Part shown: one piece after another, positions 43,834 through 52,314 of the stretch
Numbering within the stretch: position 1 is the stretch's first letter
Layout of the letters: every line of letters begins with the position of its first letter
Assembly (NCBI RefSeq): GCF_003729955.1
Contig: NZ_RJTX01000004.1
Span: forward strand, 1-64,000
DNA: 64,000 nt
Origin: Chryseobacterium daecheongense
GTDB taxonomy: Bacteria; Bacteroidota; Bacteroidia; Flavobacteriales; Weeksellaceae
Reading direction: 5' to 3'
Program-made: the position numbers and the translations under genes
Notes under the pieces: generated by a model
The model's database searches: none
What the model saw: the letters and a program-made list of their open reading frames with translations, nothing else
What the model was told of the DNA's origin: nothing

Positions 43834-46806
43834 TTAGAATGATAAGCTAAATCCTATTGTAACAATTCTCGCAGGTGTATATCTGTTTGTAGTTGTTCCA
43901 TTGAAAGACTGCACAGGTTCTAAACCTTTTCTTGCTGTTTTACTCCAGATATTCTCTCCTGACAATAATAGTCTCAATGAAGTTAAACCATATTGTGAAA
44001 TACTTTCCGGGCTAAAGCTATATCCTAAGGTAGCTTGTCTGAAAGTGATAAAATCAGATTTAACCAACCATCTGCTGGATGCAGCATTTGAACTCGTATA
44101 TGTAGAAGAGTTTAATGCAGGTACATCTGTAATTTGTCCAGGAGTAGTCCATCTGTCTAATATATCCTTACTTAAAGCTCCTCCCTGAGAGTAACTTGAC
44201 ATTAAAGACTGATAGTTAGTATCATACGTTAATCCTCCTAACTGATAGGTAAACATGGTAGATAATGACCATTGCTTATAAGAAATCGATGTTCCGAAGC
44301 TACCAAATAAATCAGGAATAGCTGATCCTGAGTAGTCATATTTAGCTTTGTTAAAGTTTGTTGTTACCTGTGTTCCATTTACAGTTCTGATATCAGATGC
44401 TGTAGTACCAGCATAAGCATCAGCAACTAAGAATAATGGTGATCCATCAGCAGGGTCAACCCCATACCACTGTCTCAACCAATAATCATATACTGAATGC
44501 CCCACTGAAACTTTCTTAGTTCCACTAATAATCTCCGTAATTCCTTCTGACAATTCTGTCACTTGATTTTTAAGAGTAGATGCATTTGCATTAATACTCC
44601 ATGTAAAGTTATCATTTTTAATTACATCTGCATTAAGCGCAAATTCAAAACCTCTATTGTACATGGTTCCAACATTTTTACTGATGCTGTTTCCAGGAAC
44701 ACCACTAGATACAGGAACAGGAACAGGGAAAATAAGATCATCCGTAATTCTGTTATAGTAATCTACTGAACCCGTAATTCTGTTGTTTAAGAAACCAAAA
44801 TCCAATCCTAAGTCTGTTTGCTTATTAGATTCCCAAGTGATAGAAGGATCCGCTAAGAAACCAAATAAAATTCCAGGTTCCTGCGCGTTGTTGTATCCTA
44901 AACTATAAGTACTCTTATACATATAGTAGCTATTGGTTCCGTCATTTCCAACTTCCCCGTAAGAGCCTCTTAACTTAAGTTCACTTATCAATCTTGAATC
45001 ACTTAAAAAATCCTCAGCCTTAATTCTCCATCCTGCTCCTACTGACCAGAATGAATTCCATCTCACATCTTTAGCGAATCTTGAAGAAGCATCCCATCTG
45101 ATGGAACCAGATAATAAATATTTAGATTTATAATCATAGTTTAATCTTGAGAAGACACTCTCTTTTTTATAATTATCCGTTTGTGAAGTTACCGTAGTAG
45201 GTGTTACGAAATTGATTAATTCATCATTATCATCTACTGTTTGTCCTTGTTTATAAGCGTTGAAATACTCATAAATATATTTGTAATTTTCGTGACCTAA
45301 CAAGAATTCAAAGTTGTGAACTCCAAATTTACGCTTATAGTTTAATAACTGGTTCCAGGTAAGTGTTTGCTCTGTAAATGTTGTTTTTTCAGCTGCACCG
45401 GCAGGAGCTGCATCTCCAATAACTTTATTGACATATCTGCTTCTTCTGTTATTTCTTATATCATATCCAACATTGGTAGATAATGTTAAATACGGATCAA
45501 CTTTAAACTCTGCATAAGCTCTGGAAATAATATAATAATTTTTAGAAATATCTTTATTTAAAAGAGTTTCCTGAATTACGTTTCTTCCCGCCGCTGCATC
45601 AGCTCCTCTTGCACCTCCTGCATCATATACTATATTTCCGGCTGCATCATACAATGTTGCAAAAGTATTAGGATCATGCGCATATGGGCTGTATATTGGT
45701 CCCATTGTTCTTGTCCAGTTATATGGATTAATGTATGCAGTATTGTTATCTGCCCCATCAATAGAGTTATTACCATTGGATGACACCCCACTGATACTTG
45801 TTCCTAATTTCAACCAGCTTTTAATTTGTGAATCCACTTTCAATCTGGCAGTGAATCGTTCGAAATCAGATTTCATCAGATAACCTGTCTCATTAGTATA
45901 ACTTACTGAAGAAAAATACGTAGTTTTATTAGTTCCTCCGCTATAGTTTAGCTCATAGTTTTGTCTGAAACCCGTTTTCATTAATGGTCCCTGCCAATCA
46001 AGATCTGTATATTTTAATTGAGCATTCGGATTCAAAACACCATCAATAACTAATTGATGATCTGGAACATTAAATACATTTGTTTTTAAAACCCCAGAAC
46101 CAAATGTACTGTTTCCAGAAACCAAAACTATAGAAGCATAATTATTTGCCGCAGCAAGACCTGCTGTTGGATTAGTAGTAAGTCTTCCGTTTCTTATAGC
46201 TTCCCAGATTAGCGGGTAATATTGGTATACATCTACCCTGTCATATTCAGGAATAGATCTCCCAACATATCCTGTACTCATATTAAAGTTCAGAACATCA
46301 GTTCCTTTTCTACCAGATTTAGTTGTGATTAAAACAACCCCGTTCGCTGCAGCTGAACCATACAGTGATGTAGAGGCCGCATCCTTAAGAATGTTAAAAG
46401 AGGCAATATCATTTGGGTTAATCGCAGATAAAGACCCGGTATAAATAACACCATCTACCACATATAGAGGAGATGTTGAAATTCCATACGAACCGATCCC
46501 CCTTACTTGAATACTAGGAGCACTTCCTGGCTGTCCAGTTCCTGTAGAAACTTTTACACCCGGACTCGCTCCGTCTATTGCCTGCCCGATGTTGGAAATC
46601 GGACGATCTGCAAATTGCTTGGCTTTAATTTCTGTATTAGAGCCTACTAATGTTTCTTTTTTCTGAGAACCGTAAGCAACAATTACAACTTCATCAATTT
46701 GCTTTTCAGTAGTTGCAGTATCCTTCTTAGTCCTCTGTGCTTCAACTATTTGCCCACCTGCAAAGAACAGGACAGCAGTAGTTATTAACGACAATCTTAA
46801 CTTCAT
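43834..46806 (-). CDS. SusC/RagA family TonB-linked outer-membrane protein
   Basis: TonB-dependent outer-membrane transporter; with the ATG at 46806 it has 990 aa and a signal peptide ending VEAQ. The TonB-box-like segment DEVVIVAYGSQKKETLVG begins about residue 40, then the plug domain with YVVDGV and an N-terminal NPNDIASFNILKDAASTSLYGS, then a 22-stranded-type barrel ending in aromatic strands. The carboxypeptidase-like N-terminal domain usual in SusC proteins is missing, which is a known shorter variant. It partners with the SusD gene downstream. Confidence 0.93.
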   Translation of the reverse strand: MKLRLSLITTAVLFFAGGQIVEAQRTKKDTATTEKQIDEVVIVAYGSQKKETLVGSNTEIKAKQFADRPISNIGQAIDGASPGVKVSTGTGQPGSAPSIQVRGIGSYGISTSPLYVVDGVIYTGSLSAINPNDIASFNILKDAASTSLYGSAAANGVVLITTKSGRKGTDVLNFNMSTGYVGRSIPEYDRVDVYQYYPLIWEAIRNGRLTTNPTAGLAAANNYASIVLVSGNSTFGSGVLKTNVFNVPDHQLVIDGVLNPNAQLKYTDLDWQGPLMKTGFRQNYELNYSGGTNKTTYFSSVSYTNETGYLMKSDFERFTARLKVDSQIKSWLKLGTSISGVSSNGNNSIDGADNNTAYINPYNWTRTMGPIYSPYAHDPNTFATLYDAAGNIVYDAGGARGADAAAGRNVIQETLLNKDISKNYYIISRAYAEFKVDPYLTLSTNVGYDIRNNRRSRYVNKVIGDAAPAGAAEKTTFTEQTLTWNQLLNYKRKFGVHNFEFLLGHENYKYIYEYFNAYKQGQTVDDNDELINFVTPTTVTSQTDNYKKESVFSRLNYDYKSKYLLSGSIRWDASSRFAKDVRWNSFWSVGAGWRIKAEDFLSDSRLISELKLRGSYGEVGNDGTNSYYMYKSTYSLGYNNAQEPGILFGFLADPSITWESNKQTDLGLDFGFLNNRITGSVDYYNRITDDLIFPVPVPVSSGVPGNSISKNVGTMYNRGFEFALNADVIKNDNFTWSINANASTLKNQVTELSEGITEIISGTKKVSVGHSVYDYWLRQWYGVDPADGSPLFLVADAYAGTTASDIRTVNGTQVTTNFNKAKYDYSGSAIPDLFGSFGTSISYKQWSLSTMFTYQLGGLTYDTNYQSLMSSYSQGGALSKDILDRWTTPGQITDVPALNSSTYTSSNAASSRWLVKSDFITFRQATLGYSFSPESISQYGLTSLRLLLSGENIWSKTARKGLEPVQSFNGTTTNRYTPARIVTIGFSLSF

Positions 46807-46981
46807 ATTAACAAATTTTAATATTAAAGAAGCAAATGTGTTAATAAATATTAACATATGCAAATGTTCGTTAAAAATTTAACATATCCCTACTTATGTT
46901 ATGCATTACATTAATTATAATCAATAAAATGAAATTTTTATTAATAGTTCAATATGAATGAAACAAAATAAAAGAAAAATA

Positions 46982-47009
46982 AAAAACCATTGAAAAATTT
47001 CAATGGTTT
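46982..47009 (-). terminator. Terminator after the enoyl-CoA hydratase family gene
   Basis: AAAACCATTGAAA / TTTCAATGGTTTT with a tight 2-nt centre, followed by T-rich sequence on the minus strand. It isolates the gene from the SusC/SusD unit. The remaining 46807-46981 sequence is AT-rich with many TTAA steps and no gene. Confidence 0.75.
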
Positions 47010-47031
47010 TATTCAATATATTGTGAATAAC

Positions 47032-47796
47032 TTATTTTATCCTTAATCTTTCCTTAATAGCTTCTATATTTTTCTTGGCGGAATCTTCTAAGATCAGACT
47101 TGCACTCATATGAATTCTTGCAGGCATTAGTTCATTGAAATGATCGGTTCCTTCCCAAGATACTTGTTTAATCAAAGCTAATGCATCACTGCTTCTTGAT
47201 GCTAAAGTTTGCAAGAATTTTTCTAGTTTAGCATCCATTTCTTCGATGCTTTCAGAAACAGAGTGGTACACATTATGTTGTTCTGCCCATTCTGCAGATC
47301 TGAAATCTGCATCGATGGCCATAGCAGAAAACTGGGATTTACCAATCTTTCTTTCCACATAAGGCCCAATAACGAATGGTCCAATTCCTAAATTGATTTC
47401 CGTTAAAGCCAATGCTGAATCCTTAGTTGCAAAACAATAATCGGCTCCACAAGCAATTCCTACTCCTCCACCGGTTGTCTTTCCCTGAACTCTTACCACT
47501 ACTATCTTACCACAATTTCTCATCGCATTCAAAACTTTGGCAAATCCACCAAAAAATTGAGTAGAAGCTTCCAACTCATCAATAGCTAAAAGCTCGTCAA
47601 AACTAGCTCCTGCACAGAATGCTTTTTCTCCTTCACTTTTAATCAGGATCGCTTTTACTTCCTCTTTAGCTCCCTCGTCTAAAATGGTTTGAGCTAACTT
47701 TTCTAAAATTGCTCCGGGCAGAGAGTTGCTTTTTGGTGTCCCGAATGTAATTTCCGAGATATTGTTCTTAAGTTCCGATACTACGAATTCGTTCAT
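47032..47796 (-). CDS. Enoyl-CoA hydratase/isomerase family protein
   Basis: Crotonase-fold protein of 254 aa acting on a CoA thioester. The oxyanion-hole segments KAFCAGASFDELLAI (about residue 60) and KTTGGGVGIACGADYCFA (about 105) are clear. The catalytic glutamates of hydratases are less evident, so an isomerase or other crotonase activity is possible. It stands alone, 5 kb from the phenylacetate operon, and could supply a PaaF-like hydratase step, but no sequence feature proves that. Confidence 0.85.
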   Translation of the reverse strand: MNEFVVSELKNNISEITFGTPKSNSLPGAILEKLAQTILDEGAKEEVKAILIKSEGEKAFCAGASFDELLAIDELEASTQFFGGFAKVLNAMRNCGKIVVVRVQGKTTGGGVGIACGADYCFATKDSALALTEINLGIGPFVIGPYVERKIGKSQFSAMAIDADFRSAEWAEQHNVYHSVSESIEEMDAKLEKFLQTLASRSSDALALIKQVSWEGTDHFNELMPARIHMSASLILEDSAKKNIEAIKERLRIK

Positions 47797-48011
47797 TTTT
47801 AGATATATTTGAATAGTTACAAAAATACTAAATACACAGCGTTTAAAGAAAATTAAAGTATATAAATTGGTTATGCATTACAAATATGATTTCTTATTCC
47901 GTATAAATACTAAAAATACAATTTGGTCATTTTTACTCTAACCTTATTATATAGATGATCCTACATTTGTCATGTTCCTATTAATTAAGAAGCTTCAAAA
48001 AAATGTGAACA

Positions 48012-48049
48012 AAGGGAAAATCCGAAAGCCCTTAAAAAAGCGTAGGAAA
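48012..48049 (+). promoter_or_regulatory. Hairpin leader element of the 48072 gene
   Basis: AAGGG / CCCTT stem (48012-48016 with 48029-48033), a 12-nt loop containing AATCCGAAA, an A-rich linker, then TAGGAAA (48043-48049), 22 bp before the ATG. The loop UCC could pair with downstream GGA as an H-type pseudoknot. A second copy with the same loop core and a compensatory stem lies at 48616-48648. Confidence 0.5.
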
Positions 48050-48071
48050 GTTTAATTAAAAAAATAACACC

Positions 48072-48416
48072 ATGTCTTATCCATTAGTAAAAATCACCAA
48101 TTCCACCAACTATATTGCAAGTGGTAAAGTATCTTATATGAGCATTTTCTGTTCAGATGACAATTATTCTGTAACGCCCAATACAACGTGGCAAGCCGGA
48201 AGCAGAGGAGTTTGCTTGCTTACAGAAATTACAGCTACTCTTAAAACTCCTAATGGAGATATCGTAGCAACTCCTTATACTTCATCAGGAACTTCTTACA
48301 GCAATTTTGCCATCCTTCAGACAGGGCCGAATTCTTTTGCGGTTACCAGAGTAGTGAATTTGAGTGAAGACCAGGTTCCTGAAGATTATGTAGAACCAAC
48401 CGTGCAACAAAAATAA
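48072..48416 (+). CDS. Small protein upstream of tail-collar genes, unknown function
   Basis: A 114-aa protein without signal peptide, mostly beta-type (Thr, Ser, Tyr, Asn rich) with two cysteines. The sequence does not match a family I know. The ATG is preceded by the hairpin leader element also found before the first tail-collar gene, suggesting joint control. A terminator follows 36 bp downstream, so it has its own transcription unit. Confidence 0.72.
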   Translation: MSYPLVKITNSTNYIASGKVSYMSIFCSDDNYSVTPNTTWQAGSRGVCLLTEITATLKTPNGDIVATPYTSSGTSYSNFAILQTGPNSFAVTRVVNLSEDQVPEDYVEPTVQQK

Positions 48417-48452
48417 GCATAGATAGTATATTCATAAAGATTTCAGTATCAA

Positions 48453-48480
48453 AAAAACCTTCAGAGTTCTGAAGGTTTTT
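48453..48480 (+). terminator. Intrinsic terminator after the 48072 gene
   Basis: AAAAACCTTCAG / CTGAAGGTTTTT, 12-bp stem with a 4-nt loop, A and T tracts on both sides. Confidence 0.9.
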
Positions 48481-48615
48481 ATACATCTTGATCCAGGTCC
48501 AGCCTTCCATTACGTAGAAATACGGAATGCCAAATTTGGTATTTTCTACTCTAGCCCTGCCTTCATAGATGTCGTTACTTTGGTTTATCAAATAGACCTA
48601 AAAATCTAGGACCAA

Positions 48616-48648
48616 TGGCGGAATCCGAAAAGCCAACAGAGTAGGAAA
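48616..48648 (+). promoter_or_regulatory. Hairpin leader element of the first tail-collar gene
   Basis: TGGC / GCCA stem (48616-48619 with 48632-48635) with a 12-nt loop, again containing AATCCGAAA, then TAGGAAA (48642-48648), 25 bp before the ATG. The stem differs from the 48012 copy by compensatory changes while loop and TAGGAAA are kept. Confidence 0.5.
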
Positions 48649-48673
48649 CTTATAACTGAAAAAAATATTAACC

Positions 48674-49222
48674 ATGGATGAAATAATGGGAGTCATTAAA
48701 TCTTTCTCCGGAAACTTTGCTCCAGTAAACTTTATGTTCTGCGATGGAAGCTTATTAAGTATTGCTCAGAACTCTGCCCTTTTTTCCATTTTAGGAACAA
48801 CTTACGGTGGTGACGGGATCACAACTTTCGCTTTACCTAACCTAAACGGGCGCTACCCTTTAGGAGTGGGGACTAACGCAGGTGAAAACTATGTACTGGG
48901 CGAGCAATCTGGAAACCCGCAAAAGACAATTCTGTCTACGAATTTACCTAGCATGACGAGCCAGTTGAAAGTTGCCAACGCTAATGCTACTTCTGCATCT
49001 CCATCTGCAACATCATCACTTGCAATTACAGGAACACTGAACGGAAGAGACTTCACTGCTATACCAAGCTACATCGATAATGCAGATCCTTCTTCTGTTA
49101 CAGTTCTTAATCCTCAATCTGTAATGTTCATGGGACAAAGCCAGCCTATCGACAATATGATGCCTTATTTGGGATTAAACTATATCATCTGTGTACAAGG
49201 GATTTATCCTTCAAGAGGCTAA
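48674..49222 (+). CDS. Tail-collar domain protein (MdpB-like)
   Basis: A 182-aa protein of the phage tail collar / microcystin-dependent protein family. Residues about 5-75 carry the repeat-type core FMFCDGSLLSIAQNSALFS, then TYGGDGITTFALPNLNGRYP, and the C-terminus ends NYIICVQGIYPSRG. No other phage genes surround it, and such proteins occur in flavobacterial chromosomes as stand-alone genes, so it is probably not part of a prophage. It is followed 46 bp later by a close paralogue. Confidence 0.87.
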   Translation: MDEIMGVIKSFSGNFAPVNFMFCDGSLLSIAQNSALFSILGTTYGGDGITTFALPNLNGRYPLGVGTNAGENYVLGEQSGNPQKTILSTNLPSMTSQLKVANANATSASPSATSSLAITGTLNGRDFTAIPSYIDNADPSSVTVLNPQSVMFMGQSQPIDNMMPYLGLNYIICVQGIYPSRG

Positions 49223-49268
49223 TAAAGACAACAATACTAACAATAAAACAACTTAAACTAAAAATATC

Positions 49269-49811
49269 ATGGAAGAATTATTAGGAACCATCAAAATGTT
49301 TGCAGGCAACTTTGCCCCTAGAGGCTACTTGTTTTGCAACGGAGCAATATTAAGCATTGCACAAAACCAAGCGCTTTTTTCGCTGTTAGGAACTACTTAT
49401 GGCGGAAACGGTACCACAACCTTTGCCTTACCTAACTTAAATGGACGTGCTCCCATAGGTTCAGGAACTGCAAATACCGGAAAATCTGTAAATCTTGGGG
49501 AAGCAGGAGGTAGCCCAAATATCACCATACTTAACACTAATTTACCAACTTTTGTAAGTCAATTAAAAGTTTCCAAATCAAACGCCGCTACAGCTTCTCC
49601 ATCTTCAGCTTCATCAATTGCTGTGACAGGAACATTGAACGGAAGAGACTTTACCGCTATACCAAGTTTTGTAGATGCAGCTCCGGACACTGTTATCAAT
49701 GCTGGTTCAGTAACTTTTACAGGCGCGAACCTGCCGATTGAAAACATGCCTCCTTATCTAGGAATGAACTACATTATTTGTGTAGAAGGGATTTATCCTT
49801 CAAGACCATAA
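49269..49811 (+). CDS. Tail-collar domain protein, second copy
   Basis: A 180-aa paralogue of the preceding gene. It keeps the same core (GNFAPRGYLFCNGAILSIAQ, GTTYGGNGTTTFALPNLNGR) and the same C-terminal NYIICVEGIYPSRP, while the middle (about 95-140) is less conserved. The short spacing suggests tandem duplication and a common transcript. No secretion signal seen, so how it reaches its site is unclear. Confidence 0.87.
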   Translation: MEELLGTIKMFAGNFAPRGYLFCNGAILSIAQNQALFSLLGTTYGGNGTTTFALPNLNGRAPIGSGTANTGKSVNLGEAGGSPNITILNTNLPTFVSQLKVSKSNAATASPSSASSIAVTGTLNGRDFTAIPSFVDAAPDTVINAGSVTFTGANLPIENMPPYLGMNYIICVEGIYPSRP

Positions 49812-49846
49812 AATAAAAAACAACCTAAAACTTAAAACTTACAATC

Positions 49847-50668
49847 ATGAAAAGGACTATATTTTTTGCTATATGCAGTCTTTTCATATCGATTTTCTCA
49901 TTTGGACAGACGAGCACAGAGCAGTTTGAAACTGAATCTCACAGCAGCGCAAGCTTTACTGATAACGGCGTGATATTTAATATCCTTTCACATGTCGGAA
50001 CCTTTGATATTCAAGCCAATTATCCGGGAACGGGATGGAATGGTACAGCAAATGACAACAGATATATTGATAACTCCGCCTCGGCTCAGGCTGACGCGTC
50101 ATTCAGTATAAAAACGACTTCCAACTTGTTTAAAGTAAACAGATTCTGGATATTCTTATCTAATACATCATTAAATCAAAATGTTGCAGGAACACTTACT
50201 ATTACAGGAAAATTATCAGGTACGACAAAATTTACCCAAACAAAAACTACCGGATTTGCAACAGGTTTGGGAACTACAAACGGGTATACACTGATTGATA
50301 TGACCAACCTGAATGGCCAAAACTATAGTAATATTGTTATTGATCAGCTTCAGGTTACTCTAGGCGGAGCTTTTACCTACGGAGGCTTTGATTCTTTCAC
50401 TTGGGTAAAAGATTCCGGAATTGTTTTAGCAGCAAATGAGATAAAATCTCAAAAAAGCAAACTCAGTATCTATCCAAATCCAACACATGGCTCATTCATT
50501 ATCAACAGTAATGAAAACGGTAAAGCTGAGATATATGATCAAACCGGTAAAATCGTAAAATCATTAGAGGTAAAACAAGGAGAAAACAGAGAAGACATTT
50601 CCGAACTTCCTACGGGAACTTATCTGATTCAAACTTCCTCGGGATCTTACAAAATCATTAAAAATTAA
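49847..50668 (+). CDS. Secreted protein with T9SS type A sorting domain
   Basis: A 273-aa exported protein with signal peptide ending FSFGQ. The body (about residues 25-200) is a beta-rich, lectin- or jelly-roll-like domain with few charged residues. The C-terminal 70 residues form a type A sorting domain with SIYPNPTHGSFIINS, AEIYDQTGKIVKSL and a final YLIQTSSGSYKIIKN. It follows the two tail-collar genes 35 bp away and could be a surface partner of them. Confidence 0.88.
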   Translation: MKRTIFFAICSLFISIFSFGQTSTEQFETESHSSASFTDNGVIFNILSHVGTFDIQANYPGTGWNGTANDNRYIDNSASAQADASFSIKTTSNLFKVNRFWIFLSNTSLNQNVAGTLTITGKLSGTTKFTQTKTTGFATGLGTTNGYTLIDMTNLNGQNYSNIVIDQLQVTLGGAFTYGGFDSFTWVKDSGIVLAANEIKSQKSKLSIYPNPTHGSFIINSNENGKAEIYDQTGKIVKSLEVKQGENREDISELPTGTYLIQTSSGSYKIIKN

Positions 50669-50715
50669 ATACAATCGATTTAGAATTAAGATTGTACCGA
50701 TTCTAATACACTAAT

Positions 50716-50752
50716 GATAAAACTGCCCTGTGTGATGGAGGGTGGTTTTATC
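50716..50752. terminator. Bidirectional terminator
   Basis: A 14-bp stem GATAAAACTGCCCT / AGGGTGGTTTTATC with two G-U type pairs and a 9-nt loop, ending inside the last codons of the convergent glycosylase gene. Confidence 0.75.
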
Positions 50753-51431
50753 TTTTCAATGCTACAATATATTTGTCAATATACAATTGTTTTTCTTTGG
50801 ACTTATATTGCTGAATATATCTTGGATGCTCTAAAACCGTCATGGTATCAAACAATTTTTCTTCTGCATTTAATTTGGAGATAAAATCGGCATTCTTTTT
50901 TCCAAGGATAAATACTTCTGAAGTATCAAGACCAAGACTGATATGTTTTTTTAAAGAATCAATCATAAAATCCTTCACATCTTCAAATAGTCTTTTATCA
51001 TCATAATAATTCGCATTCAACCAACCATTCTTTGATTTCCTCACAATAGCCAATGGAAATGGTGAATTGATATAGCAGTCTCTGTAGAATTTCTCAACGC
51101 CTCCATATTCTGCAATCATATCATAGATAAAAACTGAAGAAACTTCATGGGTATGTGCAGATTTCATTTTGATTCCGCAAGCACTTTCGAGACGTTTAGT
51201 ATCTGTGAAAGGAACGCCAGTAACTCCTGCTCCATGTCGGCTTGGATTAATTCCTACAATAAATTTTCTCGGATGAGCATCATTATAGTATTTGTGATAA
51301 AACTTCTGCATGACTTCCATCGTTTCAGGATTATCCAGGTATGGATTCAATACCTGAAAGCCTTCCGGTAAATTTCCGGAGTACTTTAGATTTCTATTGA
51401 ACTCAATGACTTTATCTGCAAGGGTTTTCAT
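50748..51431 (-). CDS. SMUG2-like uracil-DNA glycosylase family protein
   Basis: DNA repair enzyme of 227 aa that likely removes uracil or damaged bases. The active-site-like segment VGINPSRHGAGVTGVPFTDT is near residue 65, and VFILGKKNADFIS and a later HPRYIQQY are consistent with the glycosylase fold. With the start at 51431 the protein begins MKTLADKVIEFNR; an ATG seven codons further upstream is less likely. Single gene. Confidence 0.85.
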   Translation of the reverse strand: MKTLADKVIEFNRNLKYSGNLPEGFQVLNPYLDNPETMEVMQKFYHKYYNDAHPRKFIVGINPSRHGAGVTGVPFTDTKRLESACGIKMKSAHTHEVSSVFIYDMIAEYGGVEKFYRDCYINSPFPLAIVRKSKNGWLNANYYDDKRLFEDVKDFMIDSLKKHISLGLDTSEVFILGKKNADFISKLNAEEKLFDTMTVLEHPRYIQQYKSKEKQLYIDKYIVALKR

Positions 51432-51563
51432 TTGAATGGAATTAAAAAACAATGTAGCAATTTATGACTAAACTGTTATTGAATTATCATATTTCCAGAT
51501 GTCTTTTTTTACTATCTTCGTTTTCAATGAAATACACTTTCATTATATTAAAACTTTTAACCA

Positions 51564-52262
51564 ATGATTGGAATTATAATTGAGCTTATTATTTCATGGC
51601 TCATCCTTAAATTCATAGCAAAAAAGAATCTTTCCGTTTTAGGATTTATGCCCAGTCAAACAAGATTCATTCAATGGAGCATTGGCTTTCTTTTGGCCGC
51701 AGTGATCTGTAGTCTTTATCATATCATGACAACAGTATTTATCAATAACAGCTGGATACTGAACAAGCAATTAACATTCTCCGTTGCATTAATGAGCTCA
51801 TGGTGGGTTGTAAAATCCGTATTATTTGAAGAATTACTTTTCAGAGGTGCCTTACTTTATCTGGCCATTGAAAAATGGGGAAATACTAAAGCCTGCGTTT
51901 TTTCCGCAATCTGTTTCGGCGTGTATCACTGGTTTTCTTATAATGCTTTTGGAAATCCTTTTCAGATGGGAATTATTTTCGTGATGACTGCCATTTTTGG
52001 ATGGATGCTGGCTGTTTCCTTTGCTAAAACGAAATCCCTGTATCTTCCTATAAGCCTTCATCTGGGCTGGAATTTGTTCAATATTGTGGTATTCTCCAAC
52101 GGTCCGTTGGGCAAACAGCTCTTTATAAAAGCTAATGAGAATCATCTTGAGGGGATTCCTTCACTGCTTGTTTTTATATTCCAGATAGTTGCATTACCTC
52201 TTGTCATGTACGGATATTTTAAGTTTAAGAACCGAATAAAACAGGAGGCAGATTTAGACTAA
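51564..52262 (+). CDS. CPBP family intramembrane metalloprotease
   Basis: A membrane protein of 232 aa with about six to seven hydrophobic segments. The motifs EELLFRG (E89, E90, R94), FGVYHW (H122) and SLHLGWN (H about 167) are those of the CPBP/Abi proteases, which in eukaryotes cut CAAX proteins and in bacteria act in diverse roles. Substrate unknown. Single gene with a convergent terminator following. Confidence 0.87.
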   Translation: MIGIIIELIISWLILKFIAKKNLSVLGFMPSQTRFIQWSIGFLLAAVICSLYHIMTTVFINNSWILNKQLTFSVALMSSWWVVKSVLFEELLFRGALLYLAIEKWGNTKACVFSAICFGVYHWFSYNAFGNPFQMGIIFVMTAIFGWMLAVSFAKTKSLYLPISLHLGWNLFNIVVFSNGPLGKQLFIKANENHLEGIPSLLVFIFQIVALPLVMYGYFKFKNRIKQEADLD

Positions 52263-52300
52263 AAATCCCCTCCAAGTGAGTATTGAAGGGGAGATTTTTT
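52262..52300. terminator. Bidirectional terminator at the end of the phenylacetate operon
   Basis: AAAATCCCCT and AGGGGAGATTTT arms (with a small bulge) around a 16-nt loop, ending in a T-run on both strands. It separates the CPBP gene from the paaZ gene. Confidence 0.75.
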
Positions 52301-52314
52301 ATAATTAATTTGAA

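Noticed and set aside
48012..48049. Thought to be a TPP or preQ1 riboswitch because of GCGTAGGAAAG and an A-rich linker after a hairpin
   Set aside because: The other conserved boxes of TPP (CTGAGA) and of preQ1 are absent and the downstream genes are not thiamin or queuosine genes. The hairpin was kept only as an unknown leader element.
48343..48591. An 82-codon minus-strand gene
   Set aside because: It overlaps the end of a plus-strand gene and contains a strong terminator in its middle, so it is not kept as a gene; the protein-like part is listed only as a possible remnant.
48674..49811. Prophage called from tail-collar proteins
   Set aside because: No integrase, capsid, terminase, portal or lysis gene and no attachment-like repeats are near; both flanks are ordinary chromosomal genes.
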